From Streptomyces sannanensis (lineage in GTDB: Bacteria > Actinomycetota > Actinomycetes > Streptomycetales > Streptomycetaceae): a stretch of DNA of 64,000 bases. The notes beneath the pieces are model-generated. The model had not been told where the DNA came from. It was given only the letters and a program-made list of their open reading frames with translations, and ran no database searches. The DNA is taken from NCBI RefSeq assembly GCF_039536205.1, contig NZ_BAAAYL010000001.1, positions 5,704,001 to 5,768,000 on the forward strand, given 5' to 3'. Below, piece by piece: positions 1 to 8,348 of the stretch (positions are counted from its first letter, which is position 1; every line of letters begins with the position of its first letter). The position numbers and the translations under genes are program-made.

Positions 1-563
1 TACTCGCCCTCGCCGACCGGCTGGGCTGGGACCGCTTCTCGGTCGTCGGCCACTCCATGGGCGGCTCCGTCGCCCAGCGCGTCCTGGCCGCCGCACCGGG
101 ACGGGTGCGCCGGATCGTCGGCGTCTCACCGGTACCGGCCAACGGCCTGCCGCTGCCGCCCGAGCAGTGGGAGCTCTTCGCCTCAGCGGCCGAGCGCCCG
201 GAGAACCGACGCGCCATCATCGACATCACCACCGGGGGCAACCGCCCCGCCGCCTGGCTCGACCGGGTGGTCCGGCACTCCGTGGAGCGAAGCGACGCCA
301 AGGCGCTCCGTGCCTGGCTCGACTCCTGGACGGGCGACGACTTCCACACCGAGATCGACGGCAGCACGGTCCCGGCCCTCGCGGTCGCCGGCGCACTCGA
401 CCCGGCGCTGAGTGCCGAACTGATGCGTCAGACCTGGCTGCGCTGGTATCCCCACGGCGAACTCGTCGAACTCCCCGGCGCGGGCCACTACGCCATGGAC
501 GAGACCCCGCTCGAACTCATCCGGACCGTCGAGGACTTCCTGCGTGCGGACGCCGCGGAATGA
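1..563 (+). CDS. alpha/beta hydrolase, 3' part
   Basis: The gene starts before the window. The visible part reads in frame from base 3 and begins just before the nucleophile elbow GHSMGG (Ser encoded near base 54). The other triad positions are visible: GALDPALS (Asp region) and GAGHYAMDE (His) near the C-terminus, as in soluble alpha/beta hydrolases of the haloperoxidase or esterase type. Substrate cannot be told. Its TGA overlaps the ATG of the P450 gene (ATGA), so the two are translationally coupled and may act on the same metabolite; that link is inference. Confidence 0.85.
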   Translation, partial: LALADRLGWDRFSVVGHSMGGSVAQRVLAAAPGRVRRIVGVSPVPANGLPLPPEQWELFASAAERPENRRAIIDITTGGNRPAAWLDRVVRHSVERSDAKALRAWLDSWTGDDFHTEIDGSTVPALAVAGALDPALSAELMRQTWLRWYPHGELVELPGAGHYAMDETPLELIRTVEDFLRADAAE

Positions 564-1819
564 CCGCGGACGTCTTCGACCCCCGCCTCTACGCCCGCGG
601 TCTGCCCCACGACGCCTACCGGGAGCTGCGCGAGCGGCACCCGGTGGCCTGGCAGGACGAGTACGGGGTACTGGGCTGGCCGGCCGGTCCGGGCTTCTGG
701 GCGGTCACACGGCACGCCGATGTCGTCAGCGTCCTGAAGGACGCCCGCACTTTCTCCTCCCATCTGGGCGCGACCCAGATCCGGGACCCGGACCCGGCGG
801 ACCTCCCGTTCATCCGCCGGATGATGCTCAACCAGGACCCTGCCCCTACGCCCTCACGGGCGTGGGGGGACCCCCAGGGCCACGGCCGGCTGCGCCGCCT
901 GGTCAGCCGCGCCTTCACCCCGGCCCGTATCGACCGCTTCGCCGCGGTCGCCCGCGAACGGGCCGGAACGCTCCTGGCCGCCGCCCGTGAGACGGCGACT
1001 GACGGCACCGTCGATCTGGTGAAGGCCGTCACCGACGAATACGCCCTGCTCAACCTCACCGACCTGCTGGGCGTGCCGAAGGACGACCGCGGCCTCCTCC
1101 TGGACTGGACCGAACGCGTCATCGCCTACCAGGACACCGATGAGCCCCCGGTCCTCGACGCGGACGGCCGCCCGGTCAACCCGCGTTCACCCGCGATGCT
1201 GGCGGAGATGTTCCGTTACGCGCAGGAGCTGGCTGCCCACAAGCGCCGCCACCCCGAAGACGACGTGATGACCTCGCTGGCCCACTCCGAACTCGCCGAC
1301 GCCGAACTGGAGATGTTCTTCTTCCTCCTCACGGTGGCGGGCAACGACACGGTCCGCAGCGCGGCCCCCGGCGGCTTCCTGGCCCTGGCGGAACACCCCG
1401 ACGAGCAGCGCCGCCTGCGTAAAGCCGAGGCCGCCGTCGACACCGCGGTGGACGAACTCCTGCGCTGGCACCCGCCTGTCCTGTCCTTCCGCCGCACGGC
1501 GACGGCCGATACCGAACTCGCCGGGCAACGCATCCGCGAGGGCGACAAGGTCGTCGTCTTCCACGCCTCGGCCAACTACGACGACCGTGCCTTCGGCGAC
1601 CCGCACCGCCTCGACCTGTCCCGCACCCCCAACCCCCATGTGTCCTTCGGTGACGGCCCCCATGTCTGCCTCGGCGCCCACTTCGCCCGCCTCCAGCTGC
1701 GCATCCTCCACGAGGAGGCCCTGCGCACCCTCCCGCCCTACAATCCGGCGGCCGAGCCCCGCCGCCTGGTCTCCAACTTCATCAACGGCCTGAAGAGCCT
1801 GCCGCTCCGGCTCGGGTAG
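560..1819 (+). CDS. cytochrome P450
   Basis: A 419-residue bacterial class I type P450, expected to use ferredoxin as electron donor; no ferredoxin gene is adjacent. Visible motifs are the I-helix AGNDT (residues 260-264, in place of AG[HD]ETT), the K-helix ExxR as ELLR, and the heme loop FGDGPHVCLGAH with Cys370 as heme ligand. The start ATG overlaps the stop of the upstream hydrolase. Residues 95-106 (APTPSRAWGDPQ) interrupt the normally compact stretch DPP-x-H-x-RLRRLV before the C-helix; the DNA there is a GC-rich palindromic repeat. The protein may still fold because the insertion lies in a loop, but activity is uncertain. Confidence 0.92.
   Translation: MTADVFDPRLYARGLPHDAYRELRERHPVAWQDEYGVLGWPAGPGFWAVTRHADVVSVLKDARTFSSHLGATQIRDPDPADLPFIRRMMLNQDPAPTPSRAWGDPQGHGRLRRLVSRAFTPARIDRFAAVARERAGTLLAAARETATDGTVDLVKAVTDEYALLNLTDLLGVPKDDRGLLLDWTERVIAYQDTDEPPVLDADGRPVNPRSPAMLAEMFRYAQELAAHKRRHPEDDVMTSLAHSELADAELEMFFFLLTVAGNDTVRSAAPGGFLALAEHPDEQRRLRKAEAAVDTAVDELLRWHPPVLSFRRTATADTELAGQRIREGDKVVVFHASANYDDRAFGDPHRLDLSRTPNPHVSFGDGPHVCLGAHFARLQLRILHEEALRTLPPYNPAAEPRRLVSNFINGLKSLPLRLG
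841..880. repeat. small palindromic repeat inserted in the P450 frame
   Basis: Contains a perfect 6-bp stem ACGCCC/GGGCGT (848-853 and 858-863) with loop TCAC, followed by a G6-A-C5 run (864-875). Removing about 33 bp restores the usual P450 C-helix approach (MLNQDPxGHGRLRRLV), so it reads as an in-frame insertion of a dispersed extragenic-type palindrome. Confidence 0.55.
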
Positions 1820-2476
1820 GGCTTGAACAGTGCGAGGCTGCGCGGCCGGCCGTGTGGCGAATCAGGATTTCGAGAAGACGCACGAGTTCCGATGCACTGT
1901 CCGCGCAGTCTGCTCTTCGGGCCAAGGCTGACAGGGGGCCGAGGTGGTCGAGGACCACGCCTTCCCGGGCCAGGACGAAGACCAGCGCCAGCAAGGCAGC
2001 TCGCGCGTTGCCATCGGCGAACGGATGGAAGAAACATACATCCAGGTATGTGCGGGCAGCACGAGAGGACAGCGAAGTCCTCTTTGCGGGCACCGACCTG
2101 TTCTCGGCCAGGCACCCGTCGAACATGTCACGGGTGGCGCCGTCGATGCCGTAGCGTTCCCGTCCTTGTTTCGCGAACGCCGGAACGTCCCGGAACGGGA
2201 CCTCCTTCGAACCCATTACCTCTCGCTGCCAGCCGGAGAGCAGGGAGAAGGTCAATTCCCGCTGTTCCGCCGCGTCCTGCCGTACGTGTTCCAGTGCGGC
2301 CAGCAGCCCAGCAGCCCAGCGGCACGGCGCGGCGAACGAGCGTGCTCAACAGTGCGGAAGTGGTGGGCGGCTCCATCCCGACCGCTGGAGGCCGCCGGCC
2401 AGTGCGTCCCCAGATCGTGCCAGGGAACGGATGAACGCACACGCAGCCATGTGTGCAGAGCGTCACCCTCGTTCAT
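1782..2476 (-). pseudogene. fic family gene, frameshifted
   Basis: The minus strand encodes a Fic-domain protein in two frames. The N-terminal part (2476 down to about 2318) ends RSPRRAAGLL; the C-terminal part (about 2310 down to 1782) continues LAALEHVRQDAAEQRELTF and contains the Fic active-site motif HPFADGNAR, used for AMPylation or related transfers. The break is an exact tandem duplication of AGCAGCCC (2302-2309 and 2310-2317); deleting one copy joins the frames into a normal-looking protein. The end overlaps the P450 3' end convergently. The start overlaps the end of the upstream gene by 14 bp, so the two form an operon. Probably inactive; a sequencing error is possible. Confidence 0.75.
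2302..2317. repeat. 8-bp tandem duplication in fic
   Basis: AGCAGCCC occurs twice in immediate succession, followed by AGC. The extra copy shifts the minus-strand fic frame. It looks like a replication-slippage event. Confidence 0.8.
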
Positions 2477-3221
2477 CGGACTCCTCGAGCAGAGTCAGTT
2501 CCCTCGCGAGTTGCTCGCCGAGGTCGTGGATCGCGGCAGGCTTCGGGGCGATCCAGCTGTCGAAACGTCCGCCGATGGCCCTGCGGACGAGGCGACTCGC
2601 ATCGTCGGCATCGACCCCGTTGGCGGTGAGGTACCAGGACAGCACCAGCGCGCAGGTTCCGTACCAGGCGTCGCCGACGCCCGTGCGGTCCATCGTCTGC
2701 GTCACCAGGTGCACCGCGGCGCGGTCCCACATCCACTCGCGGTCTTCCGGGGGCACGTCCCGGACCGGGAACCGGGCGAAGCGCTCGTTCAGATCCTCCA
2801 GCCACTTCCGCCACTCGATGAGGCAGTCCGCGACCCTTGCAACGGTTTCTTCAGGCGTCGTAATGGAGTGCCGGGGACAGCACCAGCCGCCGATCGGCCC
2901 GCCGCCGAAGTCGCCTTCGTCGTGAGCCCAACGCCAGCCCGAGGCCCACGGGCCGTAGTGCCGTACCAATGCATGGTCCATTGCGTCGGTCCACGCCCTG
3001 CCCTCCTCGTGACCCCAGCGGATGACAGCCATGAGGTCGGCCGGTTCCTGCGGCCGAATCGGAACTCGCCCGGCCGGTTCCAGGGAGCGCACCACGGCAT
3101 GTACGGCCTCCGGATCGAAGGTGTGGTATTCGGGATTCGTATCGTGCCAGCTCAACCTGAAGGGATAGACCGGCTGTTCAGCCGGCCTGCCCTTGGCCAG
3201 TGGCTCGTCCTGCTCGTCCAT
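2463..3221 (-). CDS. conserved protein of unknown function, fic partner
   Basis: A 252-residue soluble, largely helical and acidic protein rich in Trp (for example WASGWRWAHDEGDF and WIAPKPAAIHDLG). I do not recognise a domain. The ATG at 3221 is preceded by a strong ribosome-binding site (GGGGAGGGG read on the minus strand). Its 3' end overlaps the start of the fic gene by 14 bp, so the two are co-translated. Since fic toxins often sit beside an antitoxin or modifier, this gene could be a partner or target-recruiting protein, but nothing in the sequence proves it. Confidence 0.7.
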   Translation of the reverse strand: MDEQDEPLAKGRPAEQPVYPFRLSWHDTNPEYHTFDPEAVHAVVRSLEPAGRVPIRPQEPADLMAVIRWGHEEGRAWTDAMDHALVRHYGPWASGWRWAHDEGDFGGGPIGGWCCPRHSITTPEETVARVADCLIEWRKWLEDLNERFARFPVRDVPPEDREWMWDRAAVHLVTQTMDRTGVGDAWYGTCALVLSWYLTANGVDADDASRLVRRAIGGRFDSWIAPKPAAIHDLGEQLARELTLLEESDERG

Positions 3222-3405
3222 GTACCCCTCCCCGGTTCGGCAAGCGATGATCCCAGCTGTGGGAAGTGATCTTCGATCCGATTTCGAACACCAGAGGCCG
3301 GGATCGGATGTGAGAACTAGGTCCTGTCCGGCGGATCATGGTGGCGTTACGGGATTAGAGTCATCGGCGCCGTATCGACGTGATCGCCGGAAGGGGCTGC
3401 TTGAC

Positions 3406-3969
3406 GTGTGGCCGGACTCATGGGCTGTGGTGGCTGAATCCGACCGAGAGCAATGGGACTACGCGCCGCTGGAGCGCGTTGGCCCGCTGCGGTTCGGTAT
3501 GAGCGTGGAGGAGGTGACCAGCGCGATGCTGACGTGCGGCTTCACGTCCGACGCCGTTGCAGAGTTCGGCAAGTTCGGCCCGTTCAAGCAGTTGCGCACG
3601 AGATTCCGCGCCGTGGATGCCCCGTTCTACCGCGCGGACGTGGTGGCCTACTACGTCGTCCCGATGGGATTGACCTGCATCGCGGTCGACGCCCTGACCG
3701 GCCCCCAGGTCACGTTGGAGGGGATACGACTGGTCGGCCGGCCCCCGTCCGAGCTCTCGGATGAACTCACCGCTTACCTGTCGAGCACGGACAGGAGCGT
3801 CGAGATCACACCTGGCGGCGATATCGGCTCACAGGACCTGGGCATCATGCCGCGCGCGCAGCGAGCCGGTGATGTGCTGCTGACGCGGCTGGTCTTCGGT
3901 AGGCCCAACGACTGGGCCAACACCATGAGCGACTGCATTCCGGCCGACGAAATGCTCGGACACTACTGA
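3406..3969 (+). CDS. hypothetical protein
   Basis: A 187-residue soluble protein with the pattern GPLRFGMSVEEV near the N-terminus, typical of small uncharacterised actinobacterial proteins that may be immunity-like. The GTG at 3406 is chosen because AAGGGG lies 9 nt upstream; GTG at 3427 or 3430 is possible but lacks a site. No membrane segment or catalytic motif was recognised. Confidence 0.6.
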   Translation: MWPDSWAVVAESDREQWDYAPLERVGPLRFGMSVEEVTSAMLTCGFTSDAVAEFGKFGPFKQLRTRFRAVDAPFYRADVVAYYVVPMGLTCIAVDALTGPQVTLEGIRLVGRPPSELSDELTAYLSSTDRSVEITPGGDIGSQDLGIMPRAQRAGDVLLTRLVFGRPNDWANTMSDCIPADEMLGHY

Positions 3970-4023
3970 GTGCTCAGGGTCTGAGCCAGAGGCGGATCGA
4001 TGCGGCGTCACGGTACCGGTGCA

Positions 4024-4172
4024 CATATAGAGCGGCGCGGCCGCTCTCACGATGGTCATGAATGCGCTGCGATCGCTCACGCGCGATCATCTTGCCACTC
4101 ATCCAAGCGTGTTGGCCGACTCCGGGTGACAGCAGGCCGTGACAGGACCCGGTGCTTGCGAGCCGAACCGTG
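4024..4172 (-). repeat. second copy of the MATE 5' region
   Basis: This stretch is a diverged copy of 5972-6121: it contains the GTG start and first 19 codons of the MATE gene (MSDRSAFMTIVRAAAPLYM), the leader, and the 3' end of an upstream reading frame ending in PESANTLG. Past codon 19 the homology stops, so the rest of the second MATE copy is gone. Confidence 0.8.
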
Positions 4173-4425
4173 CCAGACAGTGCCAGACCTTCTTGAGCGC
4201 CTGCGGCTCGTAGCGGCTCGTGCGGGCAGCGTCGCCGATGACCCGGGGATCGAGGTGGCCGTCGACGGCGATCACGGCGCCGAGATCGACGTACTCCTGC
4301 CCGCGGAAGTCCGGGTGGCGCCGCAGGTGCTCCACGGTGAGCCGGAAGCCGGCGTGCCACTCGACGCGGCAGGGCAGCCGACGGGCGGCGGCCTCCACGG
4401 GCGTGCCGCGATAGACCCGCGCCCG
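4099..4425 (-). pseudogene. remnant of an unknown gene upstream of a lost MATE copy
   Basis: A minus-strand frame reads about 105 codons from SPSKRARVYRGTP to ESANTLG, with protein-like composition (for example DLGAVIAVDGHLDPRVIG). An in-frame TAG lies just upstream, so no full gene remains. The final 30 codons align with the short frame before the intact MATE gene (ending PESANTPG), so this gene once preceded MATE. Family not recognised. Confidence 0.4.
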
Positions 4426-4660
4426 CTTCGACGGGCTGATGGTCGTGCTCTATGGCCAGTTCCCGGCCAAGACCAGCCGCCTGACCACCGATCGGCTGGC
4501 GACGGAGCGCGATCAGACCGACGGCCATCGGCTCGACTTGTGCCGCCCGTCGGTCAGCAGCGCTGGTAGACCCGCCGACGTAGCTCCGGTGGTTGCGGGA
4601 GCTGTCTTCGACGTCAGTAGGCCGCCGCGTCTGCTACCGCTATGGCGGGCGGCAACACGA

Positions 4661-6028
4661 CTACCGACGGTGCGTATCGAGTCGACCGTCACCGGCGGTT
4701 GAAGCCGGCGCCGGAGCCGCTGCTCCCAGCCGAGTGCCCTGTCGCAGGAAGGACACCAGCTTGCTCGCGGCCTGGAGGAGGTTCGCGCAGGCCAGCGCCG
4801 CCCACAGGCCGGTCAGTCCGCCCGCGTCGGCGATCGGTACGGCCAGCGCGGCCAGCGCCCCGAACCACACCACGGTCCACACCAGGCTCGGCCCGGTGCG
4901 TTTGAGCCCGATGAGGGCGAAGCCCACCACCGCCTGCAGGGCGTCGGTGACCACCACGGCCAGGACCAGCGGCAGCAGCCGCGTCACCTCGCCGCCCAGC
5001 GCCGGGTCGGTGGTGAACAGCCCCACGACCGGGCCCCGCAGGACGAGCAGCACGGCTCCCAGTACCGCGACCGCGCACAGCGCCACCCTGGTGCCGGCCC
5101 ACACGCTGCTCCGGATGCGCGCCGTGTCGTGTTCCTCCGCGTAGCCGGCGATCAGGGGGACCGTGGCCTGACCCACGGCCACCGCCGCCGTGAAGATGAC
5201 GTTGACCAGGGACTCGGAGACGTTGTGCACGGCGGCGCTGTCGGTGCTGAGCCGAGCGGCCGCGAAGGTCAGCACCCCCAGCACCGAGAATTTCACCAGT
5301 ACGGTCCCGGCGAGCGGGATCCCCACCCGGGCCAGCCGCAGCATCTGCCGCGGATCAGGCCGCCCGGGCCGTATCCGCCGGCCGGCCAGCACCGTACTCC
5401 GGCGCAGGGCACGCTGGTTGAGGGATGCGCTGATCAGTCCGGACGAGAGCATGGCCACACCCGCACCGGTCAGCCCCCAGCTCGGCAGCGGTCCCGGTCC
5501 GCCGACGAGCAGCAACGACAGCGTCACGGACGCCGCCGTGCCGAACAGCCCGGAACGCATCACCTGCGCCGAGTGTCCGAGCGCGACCAGTACGGACGTC
5601 GCCGAGGACCCGACGGCGATCAGCAGCACGCTGCCCGCCAGCATGAAGGGGAACGCCCCCAGCTGATCGAGGGTGGTGCGCGGCACCCCCCACATCCCGC
5701 CGATCAGCGGCACCGCCGTTACTGCCGCAGCGCACACCCCGCCCACGGCGAACGCCAGCCACATGCCGCTGCGCACCAGCGGCAGCAGCGCTTCGGGGTC
5801 GTCCTTGTGCGGCGCGACGAACGGCATGACGCCCCGCAGGGCGCCCGCCACGGTGGCCGTGGCCGGGGCGAACACCGCCAACGTCACGGCGAACGCGGCC
5901 AGCGAGGCAGTGGCATGCCGGCCCAGGAGCGCGGTCTGCACAAGGGAGCCCGCCGATGCGGCGATGGTGGTCATATAGAGCGGCGCGGCCGCTCTCACGA
6001 TGGTCATGAATGCGCTGCGATCGCTCAC
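4661..6028 (-). CDS. MATE-family efflux transporter
   Basis: A 455-residue membrane protein with about 12 hydrophobic segments and the two-half repeat of MATE exporters, which drive drugs or metabolites out of the cell using a cation gradient. The start is GTG at 6028 (VSDRSAFMTIVRAAAPLY); membrane segments begin at about residue 12. The C-terminal tail is short and hydrophilic. A short frame lies just upstream whose end is duplicated at 4099. Substrate unknown; the gene is not in an obvious biosynthetic cluster. Confidence 0.88.
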   Translation of the reverse strand: MSDRSAFMTIVRAAAPLYMTTIAASAGSLVQTALLGRHATASLAAFAVTLAVFAPATATVAGALRGVMPFVAPHKDDPEALLPLVRSGMWLAFAVGGVCAAAVTAVPLIGGMWGVPRTTLDQLGAFPFMLAGSVLLIAVGSSATSVLVALGHSAQVMRSGLFGTAASVTLSLLLVGGPGPLPSWGLTGAGVAMLSSGLISASLNQRALRRSTVLAGRRIRPGRPDPRQMLRLARVGIPLAGTVLVKFSVLGVLTFAAARLSTDSAAVHNVSESLVNVIFTAAVAVGQATVPLIAGYAEEHDTARIRSSVWAGTRVALCAVAVLGAVLLVLRGPVVGLFTTDPALGGEVTRLLPLVLAVVVTDALQAVVGFALIGLKRTGPSLVWTVVWFGALAALAVPIADAGGLTGLWAALACANLLQAASKLVSFLRQGTRLGAAAPAPASTAGDGRLDTHRR

Positions 6029-6121
6029 GTGCGATCATCTTGCCATCTACCCAGGCGTGTTGGCCGACTCGGGAGGACAGCAGGTGCTCACCGGGTCCGG
6101 TACTTGCGGGCCGAACTGTGC
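5972..6121 (-). repeat. intact-locus copy of the MATE 5' repeat
   Basis: Partner of 4024-4172: MATE start region, leader and the end of an upstream frame (PESANTPG). The two copies differ by scattered substitutions, so the duplication is not recent. Confidence 0.75.
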
Positions 6122-6186
6122 CTTGAAGGCCTGGCGTCCGTCCGCCGCGACTTGTGGACGCCGTACCAGCAAGAAGTAATGGCAAG

Positions 6187-6221
6187 GGCCCCACGCTCAC
6201 CGTCTCGGCGGGCGTGGGGCC
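6187..6221 (-). terminator. stem-loop terminator after the DUF397 gene
   Basis: Perfect 10-bp inverted repeat GGCCCCACGC / GCGTGGGGCC with a 15-nt loop, 20 bp past the stop of the minus-strand DUF397 gene and just upstream of the MATE gene. Confidence 0.6.
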
Positions 6222-6241
6222 GTCGTGGCTTCAGGGGCGGC

Positions 6242-6451
6242 TCAGGCGCCGAGTTCGCCCCTCTTCACGGCCGTCACGAACGAGGCCCAGCCACCAGCCG
6301 TGAACGCGACCACGGGCCCGTGCGGCTTCTTGCTGTCGCGTACAGGGACAACGGTCACGAAGTCATCGAACACCTCAAGGCACGCGCCACCGTCAGGGTT
6401 GCTGTAGCTGCTCTTGCGCCACGTGCCGGCACTCAGGTCGATGGGTCGCAC
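6242..6451 (-). CDS. DUF397 protein
   Basis: A 69-residue protein with the DUF397 signature: GTWRKSSYSNPDGGACLEV near the start and VRDSKKPHGPVVAFTAGGWASFV towards the end. The GTG at 6451 lies inside the 3' end of the XRE regulator gene (19-bp overlap). DUF397 proteins in actinomycetes are usually encoded with an XRE/DUF5753 regulator and are thought to bind it; the pairing here is canonical. Confidence 0.9.
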   Translation of the reverse strand: MRPIDLSAGTWRKSSYSNPDGGACLEVFDDFVTVVPVRDSKKPHGPVVAFTAGGWASFVTAVKRGELGA

Positions 6452-7275
6452 GGCGCTTCCTCCAACATGCGCAGGATGAATTTTCGCGAGTCGGCCGGGG
6501 ACATGGCCTTGTCGCGCAGTACATCGTAGGCACGCTGCAAGCGTTCGATCCGCGCGTTTTCCTCGACGATTTCGCCTGACAGAGCGTTCTCTGTGTAGGC
6601 CACGGGACGTCCATCCGTAAGCCGCAAGAACCACACGTCAGTGGCAACCAGCCCGTGCAGTCCGGCACTCTGCGGCAACACTTGGATCGTCACGTTCTCT
6701 CGCTCGGCCATCTCCGCCACGAACCCCAACTGGCCCCGCCACTCCACCTCGTCCCGCAACGGCGTTCGCAGCACAGCCTCCGAGAGAATCGCCCGGAACG
6801 GCGGCGCTTCCTCCCCCTCCAGCAACTCCCGTCGGCCCATGCGAGCCTCGACCTGCTGGTCCAGCTCAGCCCCCTTCAGTCCACCCGCAGCCAGGACCTC
6901 CCGCGCATACCCCGGAGTCTGCAACAACCCCGGCAACACGCTCACGGCGAAGTGCCACAGGCTAACCGCTTCGGCCTCCAACGCCATGTACTGCCGATAC
7001 TGCTCCCTGAACTGCGTCTTGTCCGCCCGAGCCAACTCCCACAACGCCAGCAACATCCCCGGCGTCCCGAAGTACTGGTCCAACGCCTGGACGACCTCCG
7101 GCCCGCCCAGCGTCTCCCCCTTCTCCATCTTCCCGAACAGCGACCAGTCCCACCCGAGCCGCTCCCCGAGCTGCCGCAGGCTGTCTCCCTTGTCGGCCCG
7201 CAGTTGCCGTAACTCCTCGGCGAACCGCCCGCGCGGTTCCTGACTGCGGCCCGTGACGACGCGTCGCTGCGGCAT
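6433..7275 (-). CDS. XRE-family regulator with DUF5753 domain
   Basis: A 280-residue protein. An N-terminal Cro/C1 helix-turn-helix (FAEELRQLRADKGDSLRQLGERLGWDWSLFGKMEKGE, given here in parts: residues about 16-50) is followed by a DUF5753 ligand or partner-binding region. The ATG at 7275 has GGGAGGGAG upstream, better than the further upstream alternative at 7326. It is co-transcribed with the overlapping DUF397 gene and diverges from the small pair at 7524. Such pairs influence development and antibiotic production in Streptomyces (family knowledge); the targets here are unknown. Confidence 0.9.
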   Translation of the reverse strand: MPQRRVVTGRSQEPRGRFAEELRQLRADKGDSLRQLGERLGWDWSLFGKMEKGETLGGPEVVQALDQYFGTPGMLLALWELARADKTQFREQYRQYMALEAEAVSLWHFAVSVLPGLLQTPGYAREVLAAGGLKGAELDQQVEARMGRRELLEGEEAPPFRAILSEAVLRTPLRDEVEWRGQLGFVAEMAERENVTIQVLPQSAGLHGLVATDVWFLRLTDGRPVAYTENALSGEIVEENARIERLQRAYDVLRDKAMSPADSRKFILRMLEEAPCDPST

Positions 7276-7523
7276 CGCGGCTCCCTCCCTACGCAGACCT
7301 GCACGTACACGCGCACATACGCCCATGCCCGCACGTCCACCGCCCCTTTGTGGAAGTTGTGGAACGTGTGCCGGCCGACGGGGAACGGGACCCCATCCAC
7401 GGCATTTCCTGGCTGACCTGGCGGCATTCTCGTAATGCGTCGACTACGCACGGTAATCCAGCGTGAGCGCCTCGCGCAGTCGAACCAGAAATCAGCACCC
7501 CTCCCCCTGCCGGAAGGACACCC

Positions 7524-7814
7524 ATGCCGAACCCCGACGCACCCGCCGACACCCGCAAACTCACCCCGAAGCTCCAGGAAGCCACCGCCGCCCGCGACGC
7601 CCTCGCCGCCGCCCTCACCCAGGCCGGCATCCAGCTCCCCGCGGTGGACGTCCGTACCCCGTGGAACGACCCGCTCCCCGACGACATCGAGGACATCACA
7701 GAAGGCGCCCGCACCCCCGTCGAGGCCCGCTACGCCCTCGTCCACCTCGGTGTCTGCTCCGCCCCCGTCGCCCTCGCGCTCGCGACCGTCATCGCCAAGG
7801 GCGCCGCCCGATGA
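7524..7814 (+). CDS. small conserved actinobacterial protein
   Basis: A 96-residue soluble protein, Ala- and Pro-rich, starting MPNPDAPADTRKLT. A GGAAGG ribosome-binding site precedes the ATG. The stop overlaps the next start (ATGA). The gene diverges from the XRE/DUF397 operon, an arrangement common in Streptomyces, and could be the regulated target. Function unknown. Confidence 0.65.
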   Translation: MPNPDAPADTRKLTPKLQEATAARDALAAALTQAGIQLPAVDVRTPWNDPLPDDIEDITEGARTPVEARYALVHLGVCSAPVALALATVIAKGAAR

Positions 7815-8140
7815 CCACCCCCGCGCCCGACCCGACCCCTCCTCCACACGGCACCGCCGTCCGCGACACCACCCGCGACCGCGTCGGCATCGTGATGGGC
7901 CACGAGGGGCCGTACCTCCAGCTCCGCCCCCTCTCCGGCGGCCGGGAATGGGACGCCGACCCCCGCCACGTCCAGCCGCTCACCCCGGCCGAACTGCTCC
8001 GCGCACGCCTCGCCGAAGCCAACGAACGCAGCCGGGCCGGGATCCACCTCCTCGGAGCGGACGTGGACCTCAGCTGCGGTCGGGCTTTTCCGCCCAGGGC
8101 TCCCACGGCAGCCACCGGCACCGAGGAGGAGCCGGGCTGA
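7811..8140 (+). CDS. small conserved protein, coupled to 7524 gene
   Basis: A 109-residue protein with the conserved-looking core GIVMGHEGPYLQLRPLSGG followed by REWDADP, a beta-rich fold seen in short actinobacterial proteins next to XRE/DUF397 genes. Translationally coupled to the preceding gene through ATGA. The last 20 or so codons have biased low-complexity composition. Function unknown. Confidence 0.6.
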   Translation: MTTPAPDPTPPPHGTAVRDTTRDRVGIVMGHEGPYLQLRPLSGGREWDADPRHVQPLTPAELLRARLAEANERSRAGIHLLGADVDLSCGRAFPPRAPTAATGTEEEPG

Positions 8141-8348
8141 GTGCCGCACGAGCAGGAGACGGCACAGCGGCCCTCGTACGCGCCACGCGTGGGCGGCTGC
8201 TCCTCACGCGACCTCCGAGAACACTTCCGTCCACGGCGCCCCATGCCCCGCCCGCCCCGCCCGCGACGTCGGGCCGTTCGGTGCGGCTCGTGCTCGGTCG
8301 GCGCGGGCGCCGCGATGGGCCGCCGCAGGGGGACCAGAAGCGCATCGG

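Noticed and set aside
167..559. N-terminal extension of the P450 frame and other long open frames opposite genes
   Set aside because: High-GC DNA leaves long open frames on all strands; these show third-position-shadow composition and no motifs.
3305..3345. GGTCCTGTCCGGCGGATCATG as an IS5-type end remnant
   Set aside because: It resembles IS5-family termini, but there is no matching second end or transposase nearby.
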